Source of the DNA: Antedon bifida
Taxonomy: Eukaryota > Echinodermata > Crinoidea > Comatulida > Antedonidae
Assembly (NCBI GenBank): GCA_963402885.1
Contig: OY727102.1
Location: 5,084,001-5,148,000 of the forward strand
Direction of reading: 5' to 3'
Length of the DNA: 64,000 nucleotides
The notes below the pieces were generated by a model. That model saw only the letters and a program-made list of their open reading frames with translations, was not told the origin of the DNA and searched no databases. The position numbers were made by a program, and so were the translations under genes. This document shows, in pieces, positions 38,101-47,841 of the stretch (positions within the stretch are counted from its first letter, which is position 1; the number at the start of each line of letters is the position of its first letter).

Positions 38101-40986
38101 ATTAGCGGCAATGTTTTTTGATAGAAATTCCAAACCAATGTTGTTTTAAATCTGGTTTAATTGTTAAAATAATAGGCTAGATGTGCAACAGAATATAAAG
38201 GCATAGTATTGCCTAATCTGAATTGCATAAGAAGCAAGGCTGCTGCTAGAATAATGTCAATACAAATGCTAGAATGAAATTCTGGACATAAATTTTTTTT
38301 TTTACTTGACCTAAAGGTGGGTGGTATCATACTGTACGATCATACCAAGGGCTTTTTTTAGGCTGCGATACAGGTGAATATCAAGCTGGATGGAAGGCTT
38401 TAAATCAACTTAAAGAGTACAACTATAGCTCATTTCTAATAATAAATATAAACTTGGAACATCATTGTACAGTAACCCCACTTATTTTTTGACAGCAGTA
38501 AAGCAGGAACACTTTTGTAAAATTCCTGTAGTATAAAAGGGGGATTATTTTATGATGTTTATTCTGCTTCACAATCAGCACTTATTATACCATGGGTTTG
38601 CAGATTTAACTCTTCACACACAATTACGTGATAAAATTATGTGATAAATGTCCCTTGCAATAAACAGTTTCAACTTATTATATTTCTTTATGTGCCAATT
38701 TTTTACAGCTTGTAAGTTAAACACTCGAGTCACCACTTCATTTATTTATTGTTTTCTACAATCTCTTCAGAAACTGTACTAGATTCGAATGAACTTGCAT
38801 AAAGATGAGAATCTTTTATGATTAAACTAGAAATATCCTACTTATCTTTAAAATAATCAACTGAAAAAATACATGGATAGAAAAAATTAGTTTACTGAAA
38901 CCTTTAATTGACAACAACAATTTTCACCTGCACCGTTAATATCAAGAATGTAGATTAACCTTTGTACGATCAAGACAGCGTAGGACTTCAATATTACATT
39001 ACATATTGTTAAAGTAATTACAGCACTAATTCATGTGAAAGTTATTGTTCATCAGTAATGTTGTGTAATCAATAGGCAAACACTGGGTGTGGTGGTATAC
39101 TTAAGTGATACAACACAATAGAACACTGCCCTTTCAACTTATTGTAAGTAGATAATACTACAGTAACAGTGTAAAGAAAAAGGTGAATTCGTCTACATTT
39201 TCACTTCAGATTTAAATTGACAATAAAACAAAAATTTATGATAAAAGTTCTTTAAAAAAATATTTTATGCAGGTTAATGAATATCTTCTGATGACCTAAC
39301 TCTTCATTTAAAAAAGAATAATTAATTTGTGGAAATGACACTACAATTTTTCATTTTCAAAAATATATTACAAGAAATGAAAAGATAATTATATCTTAAT
39401 GATAAATAGAATAGAGTTTTAAAAAAACATTGTCAACACATTCAAATTATCTGACGAAATACTTAAACAGAATTAGTTATAGTTATCAAGGATTGTGCTA
39501 GGCACAGGTGGGTGGAGAAACCCACATTCAAAGTCTTCCACCCCAGCCTATAAGCTTATTTCAAGGTTAGGACTTCAACCAGGCTATAACCTTGTCTGTT
39601 AAGCCCTTTCCTAAATTAAACAGGGACCTCACTCAATTAATCTTTGAAAAGAACATGAAAATGCTTATTTTCCCTTTTTACCCAGTGGACCATACATATA
39701 CCTCTCTAGCTATTCCTTTCAGTAATTTAGCATCATAAATGTCCGTCAACAACTAGACTATACTAGTATCAGGATGTATAATTTTCTCTTTATCAAATCA
39801 TCAACACAATAGGCTTAACACGAACAGTACGTATAATTTTCTCTTTACCAAAGCAAATCTCTAATGTGAACATTCTTGTTAAACTGGAATAAACATCAAC
39901 ACATGTATTATTAGAATATAATATCTGAATAATTTGAAAAGGTATATTTGCACTTTCTACCAATCCAAAGCTAACAGTTTACCAATTTCAAAAGTGATGG
40001 AGAAAATACTACAAACTGAGATACTTACATCTACTTCATACTGCTGGTCAGTGCCATCTAGGAGTAGTATTGTAACCTTCTGCATGATGTTTTTCTGGGT
40101 TGCGCTAGGCTTGGCTTCAGGTTGTTTAGGTGAAAGGTTCTTGCACTGTTTCTTACGAAATGGGGCTGGTTCAGGCTGGATTTCACCAGGGGCAGGTTCG
40201 TTAATGATCTCGGATAAAGGCTGTGTACAGACAAAAAAGATAAATTAAGCCTACATACTAACCTAAAGTGGAGCAGCTTTGTGTAATTGTTTGTGCCAAA
40301 TTTGTTTAGTGGGATGGTAGATACAGGATATACCGTCAATTCATATAACATTTTGTGGTTTACCCAATGAATAAAATGATTTGCATACAAAAAAACCAAT
40401 AAAACAATATCCTTGCTTTGTTGAATTTATTAGGATAAGACCATACAGGTACAGTACAGTAGGACAACAATGGTTAAATTCTTATAATTTTACTGAATTT
40501 ATCAACAAGCTCATCTCGAGTAATTAAAATAAATAATGTACAGAGAGACTTGGGCGTCCCAGGGAAGAACAAACATGAGTTGATCTGGGCCTCTGTGGTT
40601 AAATAAAGTTGAATTGAATTGCAAATTGTGTATAGGTCACAACATGACAAATACTGTTCACAGATACAGGAGAATACGGTAAAATGTAAGATAACAAAAT
40701 GGATATAACTTAATCTTTTCATATAATGTATAATTACAGTATGACGTTAATGGCATAAGAAATCATACTTTAAGACAGTGAGGCCTTTAAGTCATCAAAC
40801 AAACATGAATGGAACAAAATGAGAATAATTGTTCATGATACTAGTTACTACAGTACGTACAAATTTAAAATAAATTTTAAAATGTAAAAGTGAAACCCAA
40901 TAATTTTAACTCTACGTACCAACCTTTACTGATGGCAACTCGTCGTTATAATCAGCTCTACCATTAATCATTACTGACTCAACCTA
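8001..40986 (-). CDS. Protein 4.1 (EPB41 / EPB41L-like), sixteen coding exons, 743 aa
   Basis: The gene encodes a protein 4.1 family membrane-cytoskeleton adaptor. Family knowledge: the FERM domain binds membrane proteins and phosphoinositides, and 4.1 proteins stabilise spectrin-actin at the membrane. Predicted order: N-terminal region (1-62), FERM (about 63-343: F1, F2, F3), FERM-adjacent region (about 344-401), an acidic, proline-rich middle (402-591) and the C-terminal domain (about 592-743). Diagnostic stretches: [112 protein letters not shown] and TVTKVVVH. The vertebrate spectrin-actin binding block was not found. All exon joins keep the frame. Upstream non-coding exons are likely but unseen, and further cassette exons may have been missed. 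Vertebrates have four 4.1 paralogues; this would be the pre-duplication gene, so I give no paralogue symbol. Confidence 0.95.
8227..8307 (-). CDS. 4.1 exon 15, C-terminal domain
   Basis: 81 nt, phase 0 at both ends: [20 protein letters not shown] then GDIDHDR, very close to the vertebrate TVKGGISETRIEKRIVITGD. Donor gtaagt. Confidence 0.96.
8532..8758 (+). promoter_or_regulatory. Promoter-like double CCAAT/CRE module inside a 4.1 intron
   Basis: In the 8308-9012 intron, a GC-richer island holds CCAAT boxes at 8533-8537 (minus), 8567-8571 and 8614-8618 and two TACGTCA words at 8557-8563 and 8626-8632. About 130 bp downstream on the plus strand lies a strong donor, CTCAG|gtgagt at 8759. The arrangement resembles an NF-Y/CREB promoter with a first exon running opposite to the 4.1 gene. 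Transcription is not shown. Confidence 0.35.
9013..9279 (-). CDS. 4.1 exon 14, start of the C-terminal domain
   Basis: 267 nt, phase 0 at both ends. It opens with five Asp codons (DDDDDMM), then [57 protein letters not shown] and THITK. The vertebrate counterpart reads VPIVHTETKTITYE and DPGVLLTAQTITSE, so the match is firm. Confidence 0.95.
10405..10548 (-). CDS. 4.1 exon 13, Glu/Pro-rich cassette
   Basis: 144 nt, phase 0 at both ends: [20 protein letters not shown] then [20 protein letters not shown] and AAPVARAK. Acceptor atgatag, donor gtgatg. Confidence 0.75.
11077..11241. repeat. 23-bp minisatellite, about seven units
   Basis: Units of the type cagtaccaatagcacaaata(gta) follow each other at 23-bp steps (11077, 11100, 11123, 11146, 11169, 11192, 11215). 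The first units have 'acgaa' where the later ones have 'accaa'. It lies in the intron between 4.1 exons 12 and 13. Confidence 0.9.
11452..11568 (-). CDS. 4.1 exon 12, Thr-rich cassette
   Basis: 117 nt, phase 0 at both ends: [20 protein letters not shown] then [19 protein letters not shown]. Acceptor attcacag, donor gtaagt. The '[11 protein letters not shown]' stretch resembles Thr-rich tracts before the 4.1 C-terminal domain. Confidence 0.75.
13804..13896 (-). CDS. 4.1 exon 11, acidic/proline-rich cassette
   Basis: 93 nt, phase 0 at both ends: [20 protein letters not shown] then [11 protein letters not shown]. The acceptor gttacag is good. The gtctgt donor is weak but keeps the frame; the gtatat alternative 8 nt earlier would shift it. 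Confidence 0.65.
13897..15984. other. Intron between 4.1 exons 10 and 11, nothing further seen
   Basis: About 2.1 kb of AT-rich intron. I found no coding similarity, array or inverted-repeat element. Confidence 0.6.
15985..16065 (-). CDS. 4.1 exon 10, acidic cassette
   Basis: 81 nt, phase 0 at both ends, encoding [20 protein letters not shown] then NLSLPRR. Acceptor gccgcttag, donor gtatgt. No family similarity beyond its acidic character; support comes from frame and splice sites. Confidence 0.75.
16952..17088 (-). CDS. 4.1 exon 9, Ser-rich linker with an internal alternative donor
   Basis: Encodes [20 protein letters not shown] then [20 protein letters not shown] and NGDHK. A strong internal donor (CAA|gtaagt, cut after 17009) would shorten the exon by exactly 57 nt and keep phase 0. 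Either form is in frame. Confidence 0.88.
17812..17984 (-). CDS. 4.1 exon 8, FERM-adjacent domain
   Basis: Encodes [20 protein letters not shown] then [20 protein letters not shown] and [15 protein letters not shown]. The FERM-adjacent region is a known phosphorylation target in the family. The donor is GATGGTG|gtaggt, chosen because it keeps the frame. Confidence 0.95.
18180..18277 (-). CDS. 4.1 exon 7, end of FERM F3
   Basis: Encodes [20 protein letters not shown] then [13 protein letters not shown], the closing helix of the FERM domain. Acceptor cacag, donor gtaagt. Confidence 0.96.
18994..19459 (-). CDS. 4.1 exon 6, FERM F2 and most of F3
   Basis: A long 466-nt exon covering residues 155-310, from [20 protein letters not shown] to [11 protein letters not shown]. 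It contains [35 protein letters not shown] and [20 protein letters not shown]. Vertebrate 4.1 genes divide this region over several exons, so the single exon here implies intron loss in this line or gain in the other. Confidence 0.97.
20644..20719 (-). CDS. 4.1 exon 5, end of FERM F1
   Basis: Encodes [20 protein letters not shown] then SEDITR. The NVKFYPPDP motif is diagnostic. Acceptor ctttgcag, donor gtaaca. Confidence 0.95.
21283..22850. mobile_element. 1.57-kb inverted-repeat element flanked by TTAA
   Basis: The ends AGGGGGGTTCCGGGTTTAAA (left) and its near-copy AGGGGGATTCTGGGTTTAAA (right, reverse complement) match at 19 of 21 positions over the first 21. Both outer sides are TTAA (21279-21282 and 22851-22854), the target site of piggyBac-like transposases; a TA target of Tc1/mariner type also fits. 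The interior is CpG-richer than its surroundings. I see no transposase, so it is non-autonomous or decayed. Confidence 0.75.
26590..26680 (+). mobile_element. Possible degenerate tRNA-derived SINE head
   Basis: 'cagtagcttgtggttgtatg' followed about 35 bp later by 'aattcaagtct' resembles a decayed A box and B box. The resemblance is weak and no tail is clear. Confidence 0.3.
28337..28615 (-). pseudogene. Possible 3' remnant of a LINE open frame
   Basis: A 92-codon minus frame includes [20 protein letters not shown] and [10 protein letters not shown], a layout recalling the C-terminal tail of non-LTR reverse transcriptases (LRN...P...LWNSLP...F). No catalytic motif is present and the frame is short, so this is a weak call. 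Confidence 0.35.
29854..30050. repeat. ACATGTCA tandem array
   Basis: About nine copies of (g)acatgtca, mostly in the wording ttgacatgtcacaagca, at irregular spacings of roughly 17-30 bp. ACATGT is a palindrome. Confidence 0.85.
30619..30784. mobile_element. Harbinger-like MITE, copy 2
   Basis: Ends aactctacactatcaaact and gatagtgtagacagagcttt form terminal inverted repeats. Inside, gtgatgtgcccatatatgg and ccatatttgggcacatcac form a second inverted pair, so a single strand could fold into a long hairpin. Confidence 0.8.
32018..32515. repeat. 129-bp satellite, about 3.7 units
   Basis: Units begin 'gatacaggcaccacatgtga' at 32018, 32147, 32276 and 32410 (steps 129, 129, 134). Each contains ttcctatgaaactgggcaaa and cagcactgagaatcaggta. 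Sequence just before the array (31940-32017) and the foldback at 7529-7663 share words with the unit. Confidence 0.9.
33396..33438 (-). CDS. 4.1 exon 4, FERM F1 microexon
   Basis: A 43-nt exon encoding [14 protein letters not shown], with a gtaagt donor in phase 1. It is followed by the 12.7-kb intron. Confidence 0.93.
34893..34997 (-). CDS. 4.1 exon 3, FERM F1
   Basis: Encodes [19 protein letters not shown] followed by [16 protein letters not shown], matching the family's 'LLEEDYFGL' block. Acceptor cttcag, donor gtacag. A broken copy of its acceptor and first half lies just upstream (35031-35136). Confidence 0.95.
35031..35136 (-). pseudogene. Partial tandem copy of 4.1 exon 3 with an in-frame stop
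   Basis: The stretch repeats 34931-35020: the acceptor, the first part of exon 3 and flanking intron. In the exon frame the copy reads KRSKG then TAG where the true exon has GAG, and carries a few inserted bases further on. The exon's second half and its donor are absent. It lies upstream in transcript order, so its acceptor comes before the real one. Confidence 0.85.
36116..36891. mobile_element. 776-bp inverted-repeat DNA element
   Basis: Both ends read CCGTATTGTTCCTAATAAAC (right end as reverse complement), and the identity extends to 26 bp including the outer CATA. A TA just inside these limits would fit a Tc1/mariner/pogo target. Inside are CpG-richer sequence and overlapping short frames on both strands (36267-36570), none of which I recognise as a transposase. 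Confidence 0.8.
40029..40220 (-). CDS. 4.1 exon 2, N-terminal region and start of FERM F1
   Basis: It begins [18 protein letters not shown], rich in Pro and Glu, and ends [16 protein letters not shown], the first strand of FERM F1. Acceptor tacacag, donor gtaagt. A second Met at about residue 62 just before the FERM would allow a shorter form. Confidence 0.9.
40535..40625 (+). mobile_element. Probable LINE 3' tail
   Basis: The words 'gggcgtcccagggaagaac' and 'gggcctctgtggttaaataa' followed by 'agttgaattgaattg' look like the 3' end of a non-LTR retrotransposon with a short terminal repeat. No reverse transcriptase sequence is joined to it. Called from general resemblance only. Confidence 0.4.
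40924..40986 (-). CDS. 4.1 exon 1 as seen, with the start codon
   Basis: Coding starts at ATG 40971 ([16 protein letters not shown]) and runs in phase 0 to a gttggt donor. The ATG has G at -3 and A at +4; TAG lies in frame five codons upstream. An acceptor (ttttttcatag) at 40987 suggests at least one earlier non-coding exon, though an internal promoter here is also possible. Confidence 0.7.
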
Positions 40987-41051
40987 CTATGAAAAAAGAA
41001 AACAAATTAAGGTAAGTAATCAATGCATGTATCTACAGTACTACCATTCAC

Positions 41052-41213
41052 TTTTAGCAACTCTGGGTCAAAGGTCAAATTTTACCCTGAAATCATCATA
41101 CACATTAAACAGGCAATATTTTTATTAGAAAATTTTAGCAACTCTGGGTCAAAGGTCAAATTTTACCCTGAAATCATCATACACATTAAACAGGGAATAT
41201 TTTTACTAGAAAA
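41052..41213. repeat. 81-bp tandem duplication carrying DR1 sites
   Basis: Two copies (41052-41132 and 41133-41213) differ at only a few bases. Each contains GGGTCAAAGGTCA (41065-41077 and 41146-41158), a direct repeat of nuclear-receptor half-sites with one-base spacing. It starts about 65 bp upstream, in gene direction, of the exon with the 4.1 start codon. Confidence 0.85.
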
Positions 41214-43010
41214 TTTTGAGCAAGTCCTGTAGATAACATGTTTTGTATTAAATTTTGGCTGAAGTTAAAATAAATGTACTTAAAATAAAGGTGGTATTTA
41301 TGCTATGTAGTTTTGTACACTGGCAAAATTGTTTCCAAAGTACAGTACATATTACTTGTACTATTAATTAGAGTTTACCAGCCAGTCTTTCAACTGTATA
41401 GTATAGGATTATTATAATAATACCTATTGTTATTTTTGTGTCATTTTGTAACAACTAACATGTAATATAACTTTTATTGCCGAATATCATAAGTTTCTGT
41501 ATATTTTTTCTTGAATCTTATGAAGGGTAATTTTCCATATAGAAAGTTACTAGACTAGTATAGTACATTATGATGCCCAAAACATTGTACAGTTAACGTA
41601 AACACAATCCAAGCAACTAAAGTTAGATATAGTTTGTACAATGACACAAACTATCATGATGTACTGTGCAGTACCAGTACAGATATCAAATTTCAGGACT
41701 AGCAGTATGTGTCTAACAACACCAAATTACATACACATCACATAAGTGGCTGTTGGGAGAGTTTCAAAACCTATGACATTAATGTGCTGTACTGTAGGTG
41801 GTGGCAGTATTGATTGACCTCACAATGCTTACTTGTATACAAAAGGATTGTTAATAATAGGACATAAAAGAACAAAGAGAAACTGCAGGATTTTTTTATT
41901 CTAAGTACACTACACCTATCTGGCACAGACCTTATAAAATTACAAAATTAAATATTCTAGTCTGATGCAACAACAAAAAGTAATTTTGTGCCAATTAAAA
42001 ATGTTATGTTTAATTATATTCCCTCTTTTCAAAACAATAATAAATTACTTATTATTAATAAACATGTTCATTAAACAATTTATCTTATCATTATAAATAT
42101 CTGAATTACAAATATTGCACCAATGACAAACACCATTTCTACAACAAAACAAACTTTGAATTTATTGAAGCCAAATTTTGTGTTACAACCATTATGACTC
42201 GTTTAATACAATATTTGATAACCAATGTGTAAACAGTGTAAACAGTTTGAAAGAATTACAAACAATAACTTATTTACCACACTGTATGATAACATTTATT
42301 AAATATTTTCCATCTACAGTATATAACAGCTGCATAGTTGACTAAAAAACTAGAAATTGGAATTATATACACCTAAAAATCAGAGACAGTAAACTAGTAT
42401 ACAGTTGAATCTTGTAAACACAGACACATCTTGTAAGTGGGCATGTGACCGGTTTACCATGTGACCTCCTCCACATCAAAAAAAGCCTGTTTGTTCTTCC
42501 TCAGTACACTTGGTAGTGCCTCTCGTAAGACATGAAGACTTTCTGACCATAATATCATGGATTTGGTTGTATTATACCACGTGAGTAGATAATTAACAGT
42601 ATGATTTTTTGATAAGCATTAAATATACTGTACTACTGTATAAAGTGAACCAACATATTTAAATATATAACAATGTATAGAAAGTTGCAAGGCCATCTGT
42701 ATATTATAGTCACTTTAAAGTCTTTCCCTTTTTATCTATTGCAGAATTGGGTCAACGAAAATGAATTGGATTTCTAATTCTTCACCACAAAATAAATTAA
42801 AGGTGTTCTTTCCACAAGTTTGTGATACAAATGTAAAAAAAATAATTTAAAAATATTTTAATAATAGATTATCAACATTAAAATGATTAATCTTTTTTTG
42901 TGCGTATTTTCTAACGTACGTGCATGTGGTGTTTGGTGTGCCAAATGCCTCATCAAAAAATGACAACTTCAAATCTAATTATTCCTGCTTGTACTAAACC
43001 ATTCATAAAA

Positions 43011-43065
43011 GGCGTTTCTGTAGTAAACGCCGTGGCTAATGGAAGTTAGTATCCTAACTTCCATT
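43011..43065. repeat. Two adjacent perfect hairpins
   Basis: First: GGCGTTT (43011-43017) with AAACGCC (43025-43031). Second: AATGGAAGTTAG (43038-43049), loop TATC, CTAACTTCCATT (43054-43065). They may be part of an unrecognised element. Confidence 0.7.
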
Positions 43066-43439
43066 TGCTAAAGGTACGGTAAAATTGCATTACGTCATAG
43101 TCAGCCAGCTGGTACGTGTGTGACATCATCGTATAAGGACTTTGGATTTTTTTCATATCGCTATCACGTTTGTAGAGAATGCCTATCGGCGGCGGCGCCA
43201 GGCTGCATGGCTGTGTGCGCTGTTAGGATACGGTACCGTATCTTTAGCCACTGCGTAAAATAAAAGCACATCAATCAAGCCCACGACTGCTGCTACACAG
43301 GATGCACAATCAGTGGGTCCCACGTACGATCAATAATTTGGTTACTGTTCTGTAACACAATATTTCACTTCAACCACTCTGTATGTAATTATTCAATTCA
43401 TAATAAACTATAATTGAACGGATTTACAAATGATACATG

Positions 43440-43560
43440 ACAAGCGGGCCCAATGTTAAGACTATGATGGGGCCCAACGATTAAGACTATCGGGACCAAC
43501 GCCTAAAACTAAGACGATCGGGCCAAACGTATCTCTATGATGAGCCCGATCGTCTCTAGT
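43440..43560. repeat. Short degenerate GGGCC(A)AACG repeats
   Basis: 'gggcccaatgttaagactat', 'gggcccaacgattaagacta', 'cgggaccaacgcctaaaact' and 'cgggccaaacg' follow at roughly 25-35 bp steps in a CpG-rich patch. Confidence 0.5.
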
Positions 43561-46509
43561 CTATGATCGTATGTTTGCCATCTAAGCCTAGGCTAACTAC
43601 TGTACTAGGCTAGGCCTAGCTAGCCTCGCGCCTAACTGGTGCTAGGCGAACATACGTGTAAAACTCTAAGAGAAGGGGAGCTTCTACGACTAATTATCAA
43701 CACAGGTTATGTTCGTAAATATGTAAAACAATGCAATACCTTTTAAATAATATCGATCTCCGATTTCCCGAATAACCATCCATGAAAAACGTGGACAATT
43801 TTGCACTTTGAACAATTATGTCAATGAATGAATATGGGACGCCTGAAAAGTATAGAGTAAACAAGACTTGGCACTACTCAAGCGTGACGGATTATTGCGC
43901 CCTTTTCACCCATGAATTTCTCATGTACACCGAAACGTCCACTGCTGTTAAATGTCTATATTACGGAATTATCAAACATATTTATTAATACATTATATTT
44001 ATAATGTTTCTTATTATTTAAACACTCCTTTATTTTAATTTTAACACTGATATACGGGAACTACGTTTTGGAGTGTATGCTACTAAAAAGGTACGAATTC
44101 TCACTGTATAAACATAGCGTAAATTGCCATCTGAGGAAACACGCCCGTTTTTTTGTAGATGTTGAGATAATTTTTGAAATCACGTTTGCAAATAAATCGT
44201 GCTTTGCAGAACGATACCACTTGACCAAAGATCAATATTCGGCTCTAAAACCGTCGTTTTGAAGTTGTTTTTTGAATGTTTAAATGATAACATTACTATA
44301 TTAGAGATGCGCACGCAGAGAGGGAAATTTTGGTTATCGTCTGATAGAAACGCGGCATTTTCCGACATTCGTTACTAGAGCGTGAATTTTCAATATTACT
44401 CCGGTTCATTTCATATTCATTTTGAAACAGTATTTTAAAATTTCCGTAAATAAATCAAAAAACACTATTTTTTAGACGCCCAACTATTTGATTTTTATAC
44501 GATTATGGCACTTATGTTTTTACCACAAAATAGTAAGCCTAAATCAGGTCAGTATTTCAGATAATTTTGGGCTAAAAAGAATTACATGTTATTGTTACTA
44601 TACAGTAGAACCTTTCCTTTGGGGCAACATTTTTTCCACCACAAAAAACAACAGAAAATAATTATGTACATAGTATCGTTATTAATACAAAAATGGATAT
44701 TATGGTGATACTTTTTCTGGCTTGAGAGTTTTTATTTGGTGAAACGCTAAAATTTCAATCCGTCCTTCTCAATTTCTTGAGTCTATAAATCAATACACTA
44801 TACTATATTTAGTATGTTTTTTCCCCCGCGAAAACTCCTACGTAGCGGATTATCGGTGTTCGGTTGTCTAATGAATAGGGGTAGGCATATCCTTCAAAGG
44901 ACCTATTAAAGGGACCGCGAGTTTCAGGGTCCCTCTTCTTAAGTTCTAACTGTAACATTTACACACGAACTCAAAACAAGTCAGTGTCAATGTGCGTGTG
45001 CAACTTCGAAATATTATTAATCTTCATGTATTCCAGTTGGTATTTTTAATTTTATTATGCAGCTTCGGCGAATTTTTCGAAGCATTTGCATTATAAATAT
45101 TGTTTTCCACTTTTAAGTATATATACTAGTAATCAGAGTGTATATAGTAGTGTAAAGATTATTATTATCATGACATTACTAAAATATTATTTTTAACGAC
45201 AGTTGGGCAAATGATTAAAAACGATTAATTAAATGTATTGTAAGAAGAAAAAACAAGGTCTACTTTATTAAATAACATTATTACAGTGAAAACGACCGAT
45301 ACTAATCATTAATAATATAATATTAATATAAAGTTAAATTAGGCCTAATTAATTATGGAGACTTTCTCCATTTATATTTGGCCTAACATACCCTTCAAAT
45401 TACCGTCATAATAATAACTATACTAGCCTATAATAAATTAACAATGACTATATAATTGTTTAAATAATAAACCAATTAATTGAATGTATTATTGAATCGA
45501 GTCTTTCTTAACTTGTTTAGGCCGCTAGTGTTTTAAATATTATAGGTTACTGCTGTGTAGGCCTACTTGATCTTCTTGACGACATTCACATTAAATTGGT
45601 CCTGGATTGCTCTACTAATAAATACTACAAATAATACAATTTGACATTCATATATAACATCGGCCATAACATCTAATTTGTCAGTGACATTGACTTGTAT
45701 TTTAATATATAGCTAGCTATACTCATGCCACATGTTCATACAGTATTATACAGATACTTATCCAGCCTTGGTAGGATTTTGTTTTGGAGCTCTGTCTGGA
45801 AATACCCGTCTCCACACTCTCGCTATCAATCGTATCGACCACCAACAAGAAAGACTCTGGTAGGCCTAGCCTACAAACATACGTTGCTAAATTTTCCCGT
45901 CATGAACGTTTCATTTACATAAAATAAATGATTACCTGGTATCTAATAGATTAATGTAACTGTTCACAAAAAATGAAATAATGTTGGTTTACTGGAAAAA
46001 GAGTAAGTCCAAACCAAATGCCCAGGGCTTGAACTTGTCTCGCCGGGAATCAATATGGTGGAACAGACAGTTTACAAAAAATTCAAAACCGGAAGTATTG
46101 ATTGTTTTTTATATGGACAAAAATTGCGGGCGCTATTATAAGCGGATTGTTTGATGCCGCGCAACACTTGACACCGTGAGAGAAACAATATCTGTTATCA
46201 ACATGTCTCAGGGACATTTTACCCGTACAACAATATAAAGACTTCAAAGTTTTAGGTGGGGTTTTCTCTACTTCTACTACTACGGATTAGTCCAAATTCA
46301 AAGTTCATGTTCTATTTGTTCCTAATTTTCTGACATTATAACGCGAGTGTTCTTAAAATTGAGGGCGCTAAACATAACATTTACAAGTGACCTCACAGCA
46401 CTAAGATCAGATGCATTGATGTTGCCGCCTCCTCATATGATGGGGTACGTGTAATTCTGTGAACCCCAAACATAGTAGCTCGCATAGCTTTATCTCTATT
46501 CCACCAATT

Positions 46510-46581
46510 GATCAGCGTGGGATTCGAACCTACGACATTCGTGTTATTAACACGACGCTCAGTCGACTGGGCTAACCGATC
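46510..46581 (-). tRNA. tRNA-Ile(AAU)-like sequence, probably a pseudogene or SINE head
   Basis: The 72 nt fold as a cloverleaf: acceptor GATCGGT with GCTGATC (two G-U pairs), anticodon arm TCGTG-TTAATAA-CACGA with anticodon AAU, and T arm GTAGG-TTCGAAT-CCCAC. The D stem and T stem each have a C-A or A-C mismatch and the D loop lacks the usual GG. The B box GGTTCGAATCC is intact. A non-tRNA body appears to follow, so a tRNA-derived SINE is as likely as a lone tRNA pseudogene. Confidence 0.5.
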
Positions 46582-47841
46582 TTTGGTTAGGCCTATAGTG
46601 GTTAATACGGTACTATTTCGTTCCCCTCAAGATTTATCATGTAAGGATGAATTACGTAATATAAAGCGCATATAAAATATACTATTGTCAGCTGTTCAGT
46701 CATGTACGCGTGGCATAACGGGAATGATCTGTTTTGAATACTCTAAGCTCTACCTTGGGCTCCAATGGCTGAATTTTTAAAAATTCTTTTTTAATGGAAA
46801 ATAAATATTGTTTTCTTTTATTTTGAAAGAGAGATATTTAGAGGGTTAAATTAATTTAGGTAAGCTATCTTAGCGATTCTTACCGTCAAACATGCATGTC
46901 AACTGGCATGATGCATACATAATCACTATATCTATTTACAGTAACGCTATCTATTATTGGAGATGCCTCTTGTCACACCCGTAGCCAATTTTGCCACCGC
47001 AGTCTGTTACCAACCGCCTTCTGTCACATACAAAATGCACAGATTTGCTTCGAATCGGTCGAGTTTTGGGTTAATTTCAGCATTTTAACCAATTTTAACT
47101 TTAACACATTTTTCTTGAAAGAAAAACAAATAAAAGTAGGTTAAAAATGAAAGCTTTATATTACTTCATTCTATTCGTTACGTCATAAATAAAGAAGTAA
47201 CATCAATCGGTATTTACTTCTTATTATGGTAGGATAGGTTCGACAGATGCCTTTTCACTCGAGCTCCTGTGAGTTCTGTCTTGGCGAGCTCTCATATTGA
47301 CCAGGAGCTTCAAAGTGCTGGCGAACGGAGCGGTTTTTAGGATATTTTATGAATCATTTGTGTGTTTGTAAAGCGAAACATTATATTAGGCGCCTTATAA
47401 GACTATTACTATTATTATAAATATGCATTCAAATGAACATCATTTTGAGGGAACGAAACTGGTATTAATCTCGCTATAAACAAGATGACTGTTAGTGTTA
47501 GCTCAGTCGACTTATTCACTATTGTAATTTTTTAATGAATTTTACACATTAAAATTAGTTTTTTGTGTGTGGCTCGCGCTGCTTGTATTTTATAATATAA
47601 TTTTGTTCTGTTGAATTACCGTCATCGTGGCCGCATAAAGTGCATTGCATGCCTCGCTGGCTCGCACGTTGACAACACTCTACCATGGTTGGCGCAGAGC
47701 TAAGAAAATTGTGAAAAATATATCTGCTAGGTCTAAAAGGCACTTACACTTGACAATGTCAAGCCTAGGCCTAAAACAGTGGACCTTTTTGCTCGCAACT
47801 GCAACTCCCTACCAATTGGAATATCACCCCCGCTCCCATTT

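Noticed and set aside
41023..41232. 69-codon frame with a repeated peptide
   Set aside because: The peptide repeat is only the 81-bp DNA duplication read in frame (81 is a multiple of three).
44068..44262. 64-codon plus frame between divergent genes
   Set aside because: Short, no similarity, no splice context.
46510..46581. Functional tRNA-Ile gene
   Set aside because: D loop lacks GG and two stems have mismatches; kept only as a tRNA-like sequence.
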